Shown: piece by piece, positions 45,224 through 53,737 of the stretch
Position numbering within the stretch: the first letter of the stretch is position 1
Layout of the letters: every line of letters begins with the position of its first letter
DNA from: Burkholderia sp. IMCC1007
Lineage (GTDB): Bacteria; Pseudomonadota; Gammaproteobacteria; Burkholderiales; Burkholderiaceae
Length of the DNA stretch: 64,000 nucleotides
Direction: 5' to 3'
Assembly: GCF_027257875.1 (NCBI RefSeq)
Contig: NZ_JAPVQY010000016.1
Coordinates: 61,907-125,906 of the forward strand
The notes under the pieces: generated by a model
Seen by the model: only the letters and a program-made list of their open reading frames with translations
Told to the model about the DNA's origin: nothing
Databases searched by the model: none
Program-made: the position numbers and the translations under genes

Positions 45224-46051
45224 TCACCCGCGGCGCATGACGCCCGCGACCTGGAGCCAGTGGCCCGGCGTGTGACCGAACGCCTTCAGAAAGTGGCGTG
45301 TCATGTGGCTTTGATCGGCGAAGCCGGCGTCGGCGGCCGCGCCCGCCAGCGACGCGCCCGCCCGCAGCAAGCCGCGCACGGCACCCAGCCGGCGCATCGT
45401 CAGATAGCGATACGGGCTCGTGCCGTAGAAGGTCCGGAAATCGTGGGAGAGACTCCAGCGGTCTCGTCCCGTCACGATTTCCAGTTCGTCGAGCGTGACG
45501 ACGCGCGTGAAGTTCGCATGCAGATAGTCGCGCGCACGGCGCGCCGCCAGATAATCGCCTTTCCCTCGCGAACGCGGCATGTCGGCGGCGGCGGCAAGCG
45601 CGTGGGCGAGTTCGACCAGCGCTTCGCTCTGCTCGAGCGGCTCGAGCACGTGCCCGACGTGCTGCAGCAGGCTTTCCGTCGCGGCCGCGATACGCGGATC
45701 GCGCGTCACGCCGCCTTCGATGAACGGCAACGCGCGGCCGCCCAGCACCGCCTGGAACAGCGCGGGCTCGACGTAAATCATCCGGTAGCGGAAGCCCTCG
45801 CCCGTACCGGCCTGGCCATCGTGAGCCTCGTCGGGATGCAGCACCATCGTATTTCCCGGGAGACTATCGCGCCGACAACGGCGATAGTTGAAACTCTGTA
45901 CGCCGGCGAGCGTGCGGCCGATCGCGTACGTATCGTGCCGATGCATCGCATACGCATTGCCTTGAAACCAGGCTTCGATGCGCTCGATGCCGTCGATCGG
46001 CGTCGCATGCATCATCCAGTCGTCGCGCGACGAGGCTGCTTTCCGGGACAT
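45224..46051 (-). CDS. AraC-family transcriptional regulator
   Basis: 275 residues from MSRKAASSRDDWMMHATPI. The N-terminal cupin-like sensor (about 15-150) has WFQGNAYAMHRHDTYAIGRT and MVLHPDEAHDGQAG; the C-terminal double HTH (about 170-270) has ARDYLHANFTRVVTLDELEIVTGRDRWSLSHDF and DAGFADQSHMTRHFLKAFGHTPGHW. This architecture is that of AraC activators such as those regulating amino-acid exporters. The open frame continues far upstream, but only this part resembles the family. Confidence 0.88.
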   Translation of the reverse strand: MSRKAASSRDDWMMHATPIDGIERIEAWFQGNAYAMHRHDTYAIGRTLAGVQSFNYRRCRRDSLPGNTMVLHPDEAHDGQAGTGEGFRYRMIYVEPALFQAVLGGRALPFIEGGVTRDPRIAAATESLLQHVGHVLEPLEQSEALVELAHALAAAADMPRSRGKGDYLAARRARDYLHANFTRVVTLDELEIVTGRDRWSLSHDFRTFYGTSPYRYLTMRRLGAVRGLLRAGASLAGAAADAGFADQSHMTRHFLKAFGHTPGHWLQVAGVMRRG

Positions 46052-46431
46052 GGCGAATTGAAAAACGCAGGGGAAACGGGACGTGTGTCGATGCCAACCG
46101 CACATCGTTGCGCTCAGCATGCCACATCGGCGCGGCGGGCACTGCCGTGCGTCGACGCTCGCCTGATACGCGCGGTCAATCGTCGAACGGCAACGCGATA
46201 CGCCGTATCGCAACGTCCGTAGACAACATTCGTCGGCAACATCCGTCGACGACATCACGCACACGCTCGCGCCGTCATTCGAATCCTGAGCCGCTATCCA
46301 CCGATCGCGGCAACGACATGCCGTGCGTCGCGCCCGGAATTTTGCCGCGCCCGGCGTGCGCCGCCGCAGCACGCTACCCTATCGATCTTCGCGCCGGCAC
46401 CCCGGCCCGCCGCCAGATCGGAACCCGCTCG
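46052..46431. other. Divergent intergenic region with palindrome
   Basis: No gene. GCGATAC-GCC-GTATCGC (46195-46211) is a perfect 7+7 palindrome and could be an operator of either flanking regulator. It is followed by imperfect repeats of CAACATCCGTCG (46212-46255). Confidence 0.5.
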
Positions 46432-47352
46432 ATGACCCGCATCCGAAACCAACTGAACACCACGCAGCTGCAGGCGTTCGTGTCCGCCGCGCATCACAAG
46501 AGCCTGCGCGCCGCCGCGCGCGAGCTCGGCGTCACGCAGCCCGCGATCACGCATACGATCCGCGAACTCGAAACCGCGCTGAACGCGGAATTGCTCGTGC
46601 GCAGCGTGCGCGGCGTCGAGTTGACCGCGTGCGGCCATGCGCTGCTGCCGCGCGCCGAACAACTGCTCGGCGACATGCGCCGCACGGTCGAAGCCGTCGA
46701 GCAGGTGAAAGGGGAAATGTCGGGGCGCGTCGCGGTGGGCACGATGCCGTCGATCGCGCTGACCGCGCTGCCGCGTGCGGTGATGGCATTCCGCCGCTCG
46801 ATGCCGAACGTGAGCCTGCATCTCGAGGAAGTGACGGTACCCGACGCGCTCGCGCAGCTGCGCAACGGCACGCTCGACATCGCTGCAATGCACCATGTGC
46901 CGGCGCTCGACCGCGATTTCACGCAGGTGCCGCTGCTGTCGACCGAGTTCACCGTCGTGATGCGCGACGGGCATCCGCTCGCGCACGCGCGCCGGTTAGA
47001 GGAATTACTCGAAGCCGAATGGATCGTCACGGTCGGCGCCGAGCAGTTTCCGCACAGCGTGATGATGGCGATGTTCGATGCGCGCGGGCTGCCGCTGCCG
47101 AAGCGCCTGCTGCGCTCGCCGATGTCGTTCGCGGTGACGCTCGGCCTCGTCGCGCACTCCGACGTGATCGGCTGCTTCACGCGCCCGCTGGCCGCGATGG
47201 TGGCGCCGCTCGGCATCCGCACGGCCGAACTCGACGAAAGCATGCCGCGCTTCGACCTGTCGATCATCGCGCGGCGCGACCTGCTGCCGACGCCCGCCGT
47301 CTCGCAATTCGTCACGTGCCTGCAGCGCGCGGTCAACGAAACGCTCGGCTGA
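46432..47352 (+). CDS. LysR-family transcriptional regulator
   Basis: 306 residues from MTRIRNQLNTTQLQAFVSAA. HTH: HHKSLRAAARELGVTQPAITHTIRELE; effector domain from about residue 95 (GRVAVGTMPSIALTALPRAV), resembling TsaR/CbbR-type proteins. It precedes a binding-protein gene by 226 bases on the same strand and an M14-like deacylase, and may control them. No box was identified with confidence. Confidence 0.88.
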   Translation: MTRIRNQLNTTQLQAFVSAAHHKSLRAAARELGVTQPAITHTIRELETALNAELLVRSVRGVELTACGHALLPRAEQLLGDMRRTVEAVEQVKGEMSGRVAVGTMPSIALTALPRAVMAFRRSMPNVSLHLEEVTVPDALAQLRNGTLDIAAMHHVPALDRDFTQVPLLSTEFTVVMRDGHPLAHARRLEELLEAEWIVTVGAEQFPHSVMMAMFDARGLPLPKRLLRSPMSFAVTLGLVAHSDVIGCFTRPLAAMVAPLGIRTAELDESMPRFDLSIIARRDLLPTPAVSQFVTCLQRAVNETLG

Positions 47353-47578
47353 ACCGTTCCTTCGTCTGAAACGGCCGCGCAGGTCCGCACGGCCGTCGGG
47401 TCCGGGTATCGGGGCATGTCCTAGGCGCCCCGCCGGGATTTTGTCTTGATAATCTTGCGCACGTCGCGCGCCCGCATCGGGCAGGCGAAACGGACAGTCC
47501 GACGCGAAACCGCGCCGGGCCGAAGGCTTACGGCGCGGCACAACCGCGCACCCATCGAACAAAACGAGGAGTCACCGA

Positions 47579-48361
47579 GTGAAAAAGATTCTTGCGGCTG
47601 TGACCGTTGCCGTGCTCGCCGTGTCGGCCGGCAGCGCCTACGCGAAGGAATGGACGACTGTGCGCTTCGGCGTCGACGCGAGCTACCCGCCTTTCGAATC
47701 GAAAGATGCAAGCGGCAAGGTAGTCGGCTTCGACGTCGATCTCGGCAACGAAATCTGCCGCCGCATGCACGCGAAGTGCGTGTGGATCGAAAACGACTTC
47801 GACGGGATGATCCCGGCGCTGAAGGCCCGCAAGTTCGACGGCGTGCTGTCGTCGATGTCGATGACGCCGGCACGTCAGGAACAGATCGCGTTCTCGTCGA
47901 AGCTGTTCAACACGCCGACGCGCCTCGTCACGAAGAAGGGCACGGGCCTGCAGCCGACGGCCGAATCGCTGAAGGGCAAGTCGGTCGGTGTCGAGCAGGG
48001 CACGATTCAGGAAACCTACGCGAAGACGTACTGGGCGCCGAAGGGCGTGAACGTCGTGCCTTACCAGAACCAGGACCAGGTCTACGCCGACCTGATCTCG
48101 GGCCGTCTGGACGGCGCGCTGCAGGACGCGGTACAGGCTGAGATCGGCTTCCTGAAGACGCCGCGCGGCGCGAACTTCGATTTCGCCGGCAAGGACATCG
48201 ACGATCCGAAGACGCTCGGCAACGGCGCCGGCATCGGCCTGCGCAAGGAAGACACCGACCTGAAGCAGCAGATCGACAGCGCGATCGCCGGCATGCGCAA
48301 GGACGGCACGTACGACAAGATCGCGAAGAAGTACTTCGATTTCGACGTCTACGGCAAGTAA
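47579..48361 (+). CDS. Periplasmic lysine/arginine/ornithine-type amino-acid binding protein
   Basis: 260-residue family 3 solute-binding protein with a Sec signal (MKKILAAVTVAVLAVSAGSAYA). Starts at GTG 47579 behind GAGGAG (47566-47571). The mature part matches ArgT/HisJ: VRFGVDASYPPFESKDASGK, CVWIENDFDGMIPALKARKFD and MSMTPARQEQIAFSSKLFN. It delivers basic amino acids to an ABC permease, but no permease or ATPase gene is adjacent. A strong terminator follows immediately. Confidence 0.92.
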   Translation: MKKILAAVTVAVLAVSAGSAYAKEWTTVRFGVDASYPPFESKDASGKVVGFDVDLGNEICRRMHAKCVWIENDFDGMIPALKARKFDGVLSSMSMTPARQEQIAFSSKLFNTPTRLVTKKGTGLQPTAESLKGKSVGVEQGTIQETYAKTYWAPKGVNVVPYQNQDQVYADLISGRLDGALQDAVQAEIGFLKTPRGANFDFAGKDIDDPKTLGNGAGIGLRKEDTDLKQQIDSAIAGMRKDGTYDKIAKKYFDFDVYGK

Positions 48362-48394
48362 TCGCGCGTAACGGCGCGCTTCGCGTCCGCGCAG

Positions 48395-48423
48395 ACGGGC
48401 TCCGCAAGGAGCCCGTTTTTTTT
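48395..48423 (+). terminator. Intrinsic terminator of the binding-protein gene
   Basis: ACGGGCTCC-GCAA-GGAGCCCGT followed by eight T residues; textbook Rho-independent terminator. Confidence 0.93.
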
Positions 48424-48620
48424 GCCCGCATGCGGGCGGACATGGCGCAGAGCGCCTGGCGCAGGCGCCGCCACGGCGTTATTTTTTACGCGCCAACCTG
48501 ATGATTCGAAAAGGAAAAGAGCGGGTTCGGGGCGCGGTTTGATCGGTTCGACGCAGGCAACGTACAATCGATCTTCCACGCATACCGGATCCCTCGCGGC
48601 TGCGCCGCACTCTCCTCATC

Positions 48621-49736
48621 ATGCAAACGCAGACCCATCCGCTGATTTCCCCCGCCGTCGGCACCGAACGCCAGATTACGAGCTTCCACTACGGCCCGCG
48701 CGGCGGCAAGAAGGTCTACATCCAGTCGTCGCTGCACGCGGACGAACTGCCGGGCATGCTGGTCGCCGCGCTGCTGCGCCGCAAGATCGCCGCGCTCGAG
48801 ACGGCCGGCAAGCTGCGCGGCGAAGTCGTGATCGTGCCCGTGCCGAACCCGATCGGCCTGTCGCAGCACGTGTTCGGCGACCATCTCGGCCGCTTCGAGC
48901 TCGGCTCGATGCAGAATTTCAACCGCAATTTCTACGATCTCGCGGCGCTCGTGCTGCCGCGCATCGAAGGTCACCTGACGAACGACGCGCAGCGCAACGT
49001 CGCCGCGGTACGCGCCGCGATGCGCGAAGCGCTCCACGAACAGAAGCCGCGCACCGAGCTCGACTCGCAGCGTCTCGCACTGCAGAAGCTGTCGTTCGAT
49101 GCGGACATCGTGCTCGACCTGCATTGCGACAGCGACGCGGTGATGCACCTCTACACGAACCCCGACCTGTGGGAAGACGTCGAGCCGCTGGCGCGCTATC
49201 TCGACGCGCAGGCATCGCTGCTCGCGCTGAATTCGGTCGGCAATCCGTTCGACGAGATCCACAGCTTCTGCTGGTCGGACCTGCGCAACCGCTTCGGCGA
49301 CCGCTTCCCGATCCCGAACGGCGCGATTTCCGTCACGGTGGAACTGCGCAGCGAACGCGACGTGTCGTACGAACTCGCGGAGAAAGATGCGCAAGGGATC
49401 GTCGAATACCTGACCGAGCGCGGCGTCATCGACGGCACGCCCGCGCCGCTGCCGCCGCTCGCATATCCGGCCACGCCGCTCGCGGGCACCGATCCGCTCG
49501 TCGCGCCGGTGTCCGGCGTGATCGTGTTCCGCACGCCGGTCGGCGCGTGGATCGAGGCCGGCCAGGAAGTGGGCGACATCGTCGATCCGCTGACCGACCG
49601 CGTGATCACGCTGAAGAGCAGCGTGTCCGGCGTGCTGTACGCGCGCCAGATCGTGCGTTTTGCGACGGCCGGCATGGAAGTCGCGCGCATCGCGGGCGCC
49701 ACACCGATCCGCACCGGGTCGCTGCTGTCGGCCTGA
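48621..49736 (+). CDS. Succinylglutamate desuccinylase/aspartoacylase (M14) family deacylase
   Basis: 371-residue zinc hydrolase. Zn ligands lie in YIQSSLHADELPGMLVA (H, E) and DIVLDLHCDSDAVMHLY (H); the barrel-like C-terminal region (LVAPVSGVIVFRTPVGAWIE, IVDPLTDRVITLKSS) resembles a lipoyl/barrel lobe found in this subfamily. Members remove acyl groups from N-acylated amino acids. Its place next to a basic amino-acid binding protein suggests a role in using acyl-amino acids, which is inference. A terminator separates the two genes. Confidence 0.88.
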   Translation: MQTQTHPLISPAVGTERQITSFHYGPRGGKKVYIQSSLHADELPGMLVAALLRRKIAALETAGKLRGEVVIVPVPNPIGLSQHVFGDHLGRFELGSMQNFNRNFYDLAALVLPRIEGHLTNDAQRNVAAVRAAMREALHEQKPRTELDSQRLALQKLSFDADIVLDLHCDSDAVMHLYTNPDLWEDVEPLARYLDAQASLLALNSVGNPFDEIHSFCWSDLRNRFGDRFPIPNGAISVTVELRSERDVSYELAEKDAQGIVEYLTERGVIDGTPAPLPPLAYPATPLAGTDPLVAPVSGVIVFRTPVGAWIEAGQEVGDIVDPLTDRVITLKSSVSGVLYARQIVRFATAGMEVARIAGATPIRTGSLLSA

Positions 49737-49828
49737 GCGGCCGAGCTGCGTAATCGGTCCAAGCAGCCCTAGCGGCCCAGGCGGCCTGAACCGCCGGCCC
49801 GCGCGCCGCGCAACGGCGCGCACCAACG

Positions 49829-49854
49829 AAATCGCCCGCTTGTGCGGGCGATTT
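49829..49854. terminator. Bidirectional hairpin between convergent genes
   Basis: AAATCGCCCGC (49829-49839) and GCGGGCGATTT (49844-49854) with a TTGT loop, located between the deacylase and metQ-like genes. Confidence 0.75.
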
Positions 49855-49912
49855 GCTTTGCGGCTTCACGGCATGTGCGGCTGCAGTGCCGGGCAGCGGC
49901 GTGCGTCGACGC

Positions 49913-50719
49913 TCAGAACGCCGGCACGATCGCGCCGCCGAACTTCTGGTCGATGAACTTGCGCACGTCGGCCGATTCATAGGCCGCGACGAGCTTCTTG
50001 ACCCACGGCTTGTCCTTGTCCTGCGCGCGCACCGCGATCAGGTTCGCGTACGGCCCGCGCAGGTCCTCGATCGCGATTGCATCCTTCACCGGCGTGAGCC
50101 CCGCCTTCACCGCGTAGTCGGTGTTGATCGACGCGGCGTCGAGGTCGGGCAGCGCGCGCGGCAATTGCGCGGAATCAAGCTCCACGAGCTTGATCTTCTT
50201 CGGATTCTCGGCGACGTCGAGCGGCGTCGCGTTCACGCCGTTCGTGCCGACGCCCGGCTTCAGCTTGATCACGCCGTATTTCTGCAACAGCAGCAGCGCG
50301 CGATTGCCGTTCGACGGATCGTTCTGGATCCCGACCTTCGCGCCGACCGGCAAATCCTTCAGCGACTTGAGCTTCTTCGAATAGAAGCCCATCGGCGCCG
50401 TGTAGGTCAGCCCGACGTTGACGATCTTGTAGCCGCGCTGCTTGATCTGGCTGTCGAGAAACGGCTGGTGCTGGAAGCCGTTCGCATCGAGATCGCCCGC
50501 ATCGAGCGCCGCGTTCGGCTGCACGTAGTCGTTGAACTCGATAACCTTGATCGCGAGGCCTTCGCGCGCGGCGACCTTCGTCACCTCGGTCCAGATCTGC
50601 GCGTCGGGGCCGCTCATCGTGCCGATCTTCAGTGTCTGCGGGTCGGCGTGCGCGCCGGGCGCCGCAAAGGCCAGCGCCGCGGCAAGTGCGCCGAGGCCGG
50701 TCAGGATCGAACGTCGCAT
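49913..50719 (-). CDS. metQ: MetQ/NlpA-family methionine-binding protein
   Basis: 268-residue substrate-binding protein of the D/L-methionine ABC system. Signal peptide MRRSILTGLGALAAALAFAA with AHA-DP cleavage; no lipobox Cys, so probably soluble periplasmic, unlike the lipoprotein MetQ of enterics. Core: LKIGTMSGPDAQIWTEVTKV, VIEFNDYVQPNAALDAGDLD, NGFQHQPFLD and GAKVGIQNDPSNGNRALLLL. No metN or metI gene lies beside it, so it must use a permease encoded elsewhere or be an orphan paralogue. The start is chosen at the signal peptide. Confidence 0.88.
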   Translation of the reverse strand: MRRSILTGLGALAAALAFAAPGAHADPQTLKIGTMSGPDAQIWTEVTKVAAREGLAIKVIEFNDYVQPNAALDAGDLDANGFQHQPFLDSQIKQRGYKIVNVGLTYTAPMGFYSKKLKSLKDLPVGAKVGIQNDPSNGNRALLLLQKYGVIKLKPGVGTNGVNATPLDVAENPKKIKLVELDSAQLPRALPDLDAASINTDYAVKAGLTPVKDAIAIEDLRGPYANLIAVRAQDKDKPWVKKLVAAYESADVRKFIDQKFGGAIVPAF

Positions 50720-50901
50720 GGTGTTCCTCTTGTCCCGTATCGTTGTTGAACGCGCATCGTGGCACGGGGCCGGAACAACACCAACCAAGCTTATTTCATG
50801 TGCTTATTCCAGCGCTCGATCGACGCTCAGGCGGAATCGGTATAACTCCCCGCTGTACAACCGGGCAAAATCCGGTGTCGCATCGGCACCACACATTGGT
50901 T

Positions 50902-50922
50902 ATATGACAGTCGCTGTCATAT
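50902..50922. promoter_or_regulatory. Palindrome upstream of the porin gene
   Basis: ATATGACAG-TCG-CTGTCATAT is a perfect 9+9 inverted repeat about 105 bases before the porin start, in the 307-base divergent gap (50720-51026). It is an operator candidate for a dimeric regulator; the core TGACAG...CTGTCA is compatible with several families. Confidence 0.7.
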
Positions 50923-51026
50923 TCATTACGTGGCCCGCCGATAAAGTTGCGACCGGTCCGTGAAAGCGCCCATAGAGAGCGCCGGAACCGCAACTGGACA
51001 CGCCATTTATTCGCTCGGAGAATCCT

Positions 51027-52187
51027 TTGAACAAGAAACTGTTGACCATCGCCGCCCTCGCAGCCACCGCCGGAACCGCACATGCACAAAGCAGCGTGAC
51101 GCTGTACGGCGTGATCGACGCCGGTGTCAGCTACGTGAACCACAGCAAGACCGCCAACGGCGGCAGCGGCAAGCTGTTCAAGTACGACGACGGCGTGGCC
51201 CAGGGCAGCCGTTGGGGCCTGCGTGGCACCGAAGACCTCGGTGGCGGCCTGAAGGCGATCTTCGTGCTCGAAAACGGCTTCAACAGCGGTAACGGCACGC
51301 TCGGCCAGGGTGGCGCACTGTTCGGCCGCCAGGCTTATGTCGGCCTGAGCCAGGCGCAATACGGTACGGTCACGTTCGGCCGTCAATACTCGTTCTCGAC
51401 CGACATCCTCGGTTCGAACTACTCGACGGGCGGCAACACGGTCGGCGGCAACTACGCGTACCACGTGAACGACATCGACCAGCTCACGTCGAGCCGCATC
51501 AACAACGCAGTGAAGTTCCAGAGCGCGAACTACGCCGGCTTCACGTTCGGCGCGTTGTACGGCTTCTCGAACTCGACCGACTTCGCCGGCGCACCGGCGA
51601 CGACGACGGGCACCACGACGACGGCCGGTTCGTCGCGCGCATACAGCTTCGGCCTGAACTACGCGAACGGCCCGTTCGCTCTCGGCGCCGCGTACACGGA
51701 CATCCGCTTCCCGAGCCAGTCGACGCCGGCGTTCTCGACGTCGATCGCGAACATCGCGCTGACCAACATCCGCGACCTGCGCACGTACGGCGTCGGCGGC
51801 CGCTACGTGTTCGGCCCGGCAACCGCATGGCTGCTGTGGACGCGCACGCAGTTCACCCCGGTCGCCGCAGGCGCATCGGGCACGTTCTACAACGCATACG
51901 AAGCAGGCGTGAAGTACGCGATCACGCCGGCCCTGTCGGCAGCGGTGGGCTACACGTACACGAACGCAACGCAAAGCGGCAACTCGGCGCACTGGAACCA
52001 GGGCAACGTGGCGCTGGACTACGCGCTCAGCAAGCGTACGGACGTGTACGCGCTGGTCGTCGGTCAGAAGGCGTCGGGCAACAACGTGCAAGCGCAGATC
52101 GGTTCGAGCACGAGCTACTTCAGCACGTCGGGCACCGGTTCGACGAACCAGATCGCCGCTCGCATCGGTATCCGTCACAAGTTCTAA
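51027..52187 (+). CDS. Gram-negative (OmpC-type) porin
   Basis: Trimeric outer-membrane beta-barrel of 386 residues. TTG start at 51027 with GGAG at 51017-51020; signal peptide (M)NKKLLTIAALAATAGTAHA. The mature N-terminus QSSVTLYGVIDAGVSYVNHS, the strand GSRWGLRGTEDLGGGLKAIF, FGRQAYVGL...GTVTFGRQY and the C-terminal aromatic IAARIGIRHKF are diagnostic of Burkholderia/Bordetella porins. The terminal Phe is the BAM recognition residue. Its codons use strongly favoured C/G-ending triplets, as for a highly expressed gene. An intrinsic terminator follows. Confidence 0.95.
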   Translation: MNKKLLTIAALAATAGTAHAQSSVTLYGVIDAGVSYVNHSKTANGGSGKLFKYDDGVAQGSRWGLRGTEDLGGGLKAIFVLENGFNSGNGTLGQGGALFGRQAYVGLSQAQYGTVTFGRQYSFSTDILGSNYSTGGNTVGGNYAYHVNDIDQLTSSRINNAVKFQSANYAGFTFGALYGFSNSTDFAGAPATTTGTTTTAGSSRAYSFGLNYANGPFALGAAYTDIRFPSQSTPAFSTSIANIALTNIRDLRTYGVGGRYVFGPATAWLLWTRTQFTPVAAGASGTFYNAYEAGVKYAITPALSAAVGYTYTNATQSGNSAHWNQGNVALDYALSKRTDVYALVVGQKASGNNVQAQIGSSTSYFSTSGTGSTNQIAARIGIRHKF

Positions 52188-52257
52188 AGCATCCGCTTAA
52201 TTTATCCCGCTTCACATCCGCTTCACATCCGCTTCACTCGCGGATCACGACGGCAGC

Positions 52258-52288
52258 AAGCGCCCCGCCCCACGCGGGGCGCTTTTTT
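52258..52288 (+). terminator. Intrinsic terminator of the porin gene
   Basis: GCGCCCCGC (52260-52268) pairs with GCGGGGCGC (52274-52282), followed by TTTTTT. Confidence 0.93.
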
Positions 52289-52347
52289 ATGGGCTTTTAA
52301 GTTTCACTTAATTCTGGGCTGAGAGGATGCCTTCACCCCCCCTGTTG

Positions 52348-52375
52348 GCCGCCTGAGCATCGGCGGCTTTTTTTT
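52348..52375 (+). terminator. Second terminator-like hairpin before a small gene
   Basis: GCCGCC (52348-52353) and GGCGGC (52362-52367) with an 8-base loop, followed by eight T residues. It lies about 50 bases before the small gene at 52428, so it may be a leader attenuator or a back-up porin terminator. Confidence 0.7.
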
Positions 52376-52427
52376 GAGACCCACTACGGCACCGCCATCA
52401 ACTGCCCACAAGACAGGATCTGAGGCC

Positions 52428-52691
52428 ATGATGATCGAAGATACCGTTTTCAGCCGTCTGCACGCGATTCTGACGCGCCAGCATTCGCTTCCCGTCCAGA
52501 GCTGCCGCGTGTCGGTGGAAATGCAGCGCCCGTGGGGCCGCCCATACCGGCTCGTCGAATGGACGATGCATCTCGACGCACCCGCGCGACGCCAGATCGT
52601 GCCGGCCGAATCGACCGACGAAGAGATCGCCGAAGTCGTCGCATCGCACGTGCCGGGCCGCCTGTACGGCGACGGCAGGCTGCAGTTCTGA
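52428..52691 (+). CDS. Small hypothetical protein
   Basis: 87 residues, MMIEDTVFSRLHAILTRQHS, with GAGG upstream of two adjacent ATG codons (52428, 52431). Soluble, mixed charge, no signal or membrane segment; the middle (VSVEMQRPWGRPYRLVEWTM) looks like beta strands and the end like a helix. I do not recognise a family. The open frame and ribosome-binding site favour a real gene of the kind common downstream of Burkholderia porins. Confidence 0.6.
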   Translation: MMIEDTVFSRLHAILTRQHSLPVQSCRVSVEMQRPWGRPYRLVEWTMHLDAPARRQIVPAESTDEEIAEVVASHVPGRLYGDGRLQF

Positions 52692-52815
52692 CGCCGTTCC
52701 TTTCCCGCCCGTCATCCGCCTGCCGGCCGCGCCGCGCGTGTGATGCGGCACTCGGCCTCGTTTGACGCGGCAACGAAGTCTGCTACGCTGCGCGTTTTCG
52801 TCCACGCACCATACG

Positions 52816-53199
52816 ATGGAAAACGCATTCAACGAACGCGGCGTGATGGTCACCCGCAATGGCCTGTCGGCCGCGGGGCAAGTCTTTCCGCTGCGCGACA
52901 TCCGCAACGTCGACGTCGTCAAGATCCCGAAGAATCGTCTCGTTCCGTCGCTGATCTCGCTGATCGGCGCGGCCACCGCCATCGCCGGCGGTATCGGCGC
53001 ATCGAGCGCGGCGCTCGTCGTCGGCGTGATGCTCGTCGTCGTCGGCTATCTCTCATGGGCCACGCAGGACATCACGTACCGGCTGATGGTCGAGATGCCC
53101 GACGGCAAGCGCGAAGCACTGTCGAGCGTCGACGCCGAGTTCGTCGAACGCGTCGCACAGATCGTGCGCGACGCGCGGGCGGCGACCGCCGCCGGCTGA
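52816..53199 (+). CDS. DUF6232-like membrane protein
   Basis: 127 residues from MENAFNERGVMVTRNGLSAA. Residues 1-35 form beta strands ending PLRDIRNVDVVKIPKNRLVP; two membrane helices follow (SLISLIGAATAIAGGIGASS and ALVVGVMLVVVGYLSW, about 36-75); the rest (ITYRLMVEMPDGKREALSSVDAEFVERVAQIV) is a cytosolic beta/helix unit reminiscent of PH-like DUF6232 proteins. Function unknown. Confidence 0.7.
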   Translation: MENAFNERGVMVTRNGLSAAGQVFPLRDIRNVDVVKIPKNRLVPSLISLIGAATAIAGGIGASSAALVVGVMLVVVGYLSWATQDITYRLMVEMPDGKREALSSVDAEFVERVAQIVRDARAATAAG

Positions 53200-53274
53200 T
53201 TTCCACCGCGCGCGGCAACCGACCACCTACTATGAAATGAGCGGCACACCGCCGCATCGTTCGAGGAGGTCGGC

Positions 53275-53502
53275 ATGAACGCCCAATCGTTGTCCGGCAT
53301 GCTGCGCGCGCAGGAACTGTTGCTCGTCTCGATGATCCGCTCGCTTCCTCCGGACGCGCGCACCGCACTCGTCGACCTCTACGCGCAACAGCTCGCGTTC
53401 GCCGAACAGTCCGGCTTCGAAGGGCACGGCGATCGCGCGACGCATGACGCGTTCATCGCGCATGCGCGCAACCTGCTGATCCGCATCGAATCGCTGGCGT
53501 AG
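53275..53502 (+). CDS. Small hypothetical protein
   Basis: 75 residues starting MNAQSLSGMLRAQELLLVSM, with GAGGAGG at 53262-53268 as a strong ribosome-binding site. Predicted all-helical and soluble (LPPDARTALVDLYAQQLAFAE, HDAFIAHARNLLIRIESLA). No family recognised. It is 75 bases after the DUF6232-like gene and could be in the same transcript. Confidence 0.65.
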   Translation: MNAQSLSGMLRAQELLLVSMIRSLPPDARTALVDLYAQQLAFAEQSGFEGHGDRATHDAFIAHARNLLIRIESLA

Positions 53503-53593
53503 GGCCGGCTTCTCCCCGGTTTTTCCCTGCGCGGCGCGTACGCCCCGCGCACGGCGGCGCTCGTCCGCACGCGCCGCCCTTCTTCCTTGTATT

Positions 53594-53612
53594 GATAATG
53601 CTTCTCATTTAC
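53594..53612. promoter_or_regulatory. Fur box upstream of the haem operon
   Basis: GATAATGCTTCTCATTTAC matches 14 of 19 positions of the Fur consensus (GATAATGATAATCATTATC) and lies 126 bases before bhuR. It predicts iron repression of the operon. Confidence 0.8.
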
Positions 53613-53737
53613 ACTGCAGCAATTGTCAGTTCCCTTTCAATTCGCCGTTTGCCGCGTGTCGCGCGCAAGCGGGCCAGCCAGGTGGACGCGTCACCCAGCC
53701 AGCCTTCGGGCTTGTCATCGTCAATGGGAGACCACCT

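Noticed and set aside
52310..52375. CTGAGAGGATG followed by a hairpin, resembling part of a TPP riboswitch
   Set aside because: The other conserved TPP elements are missing and no thiamine gene follows.
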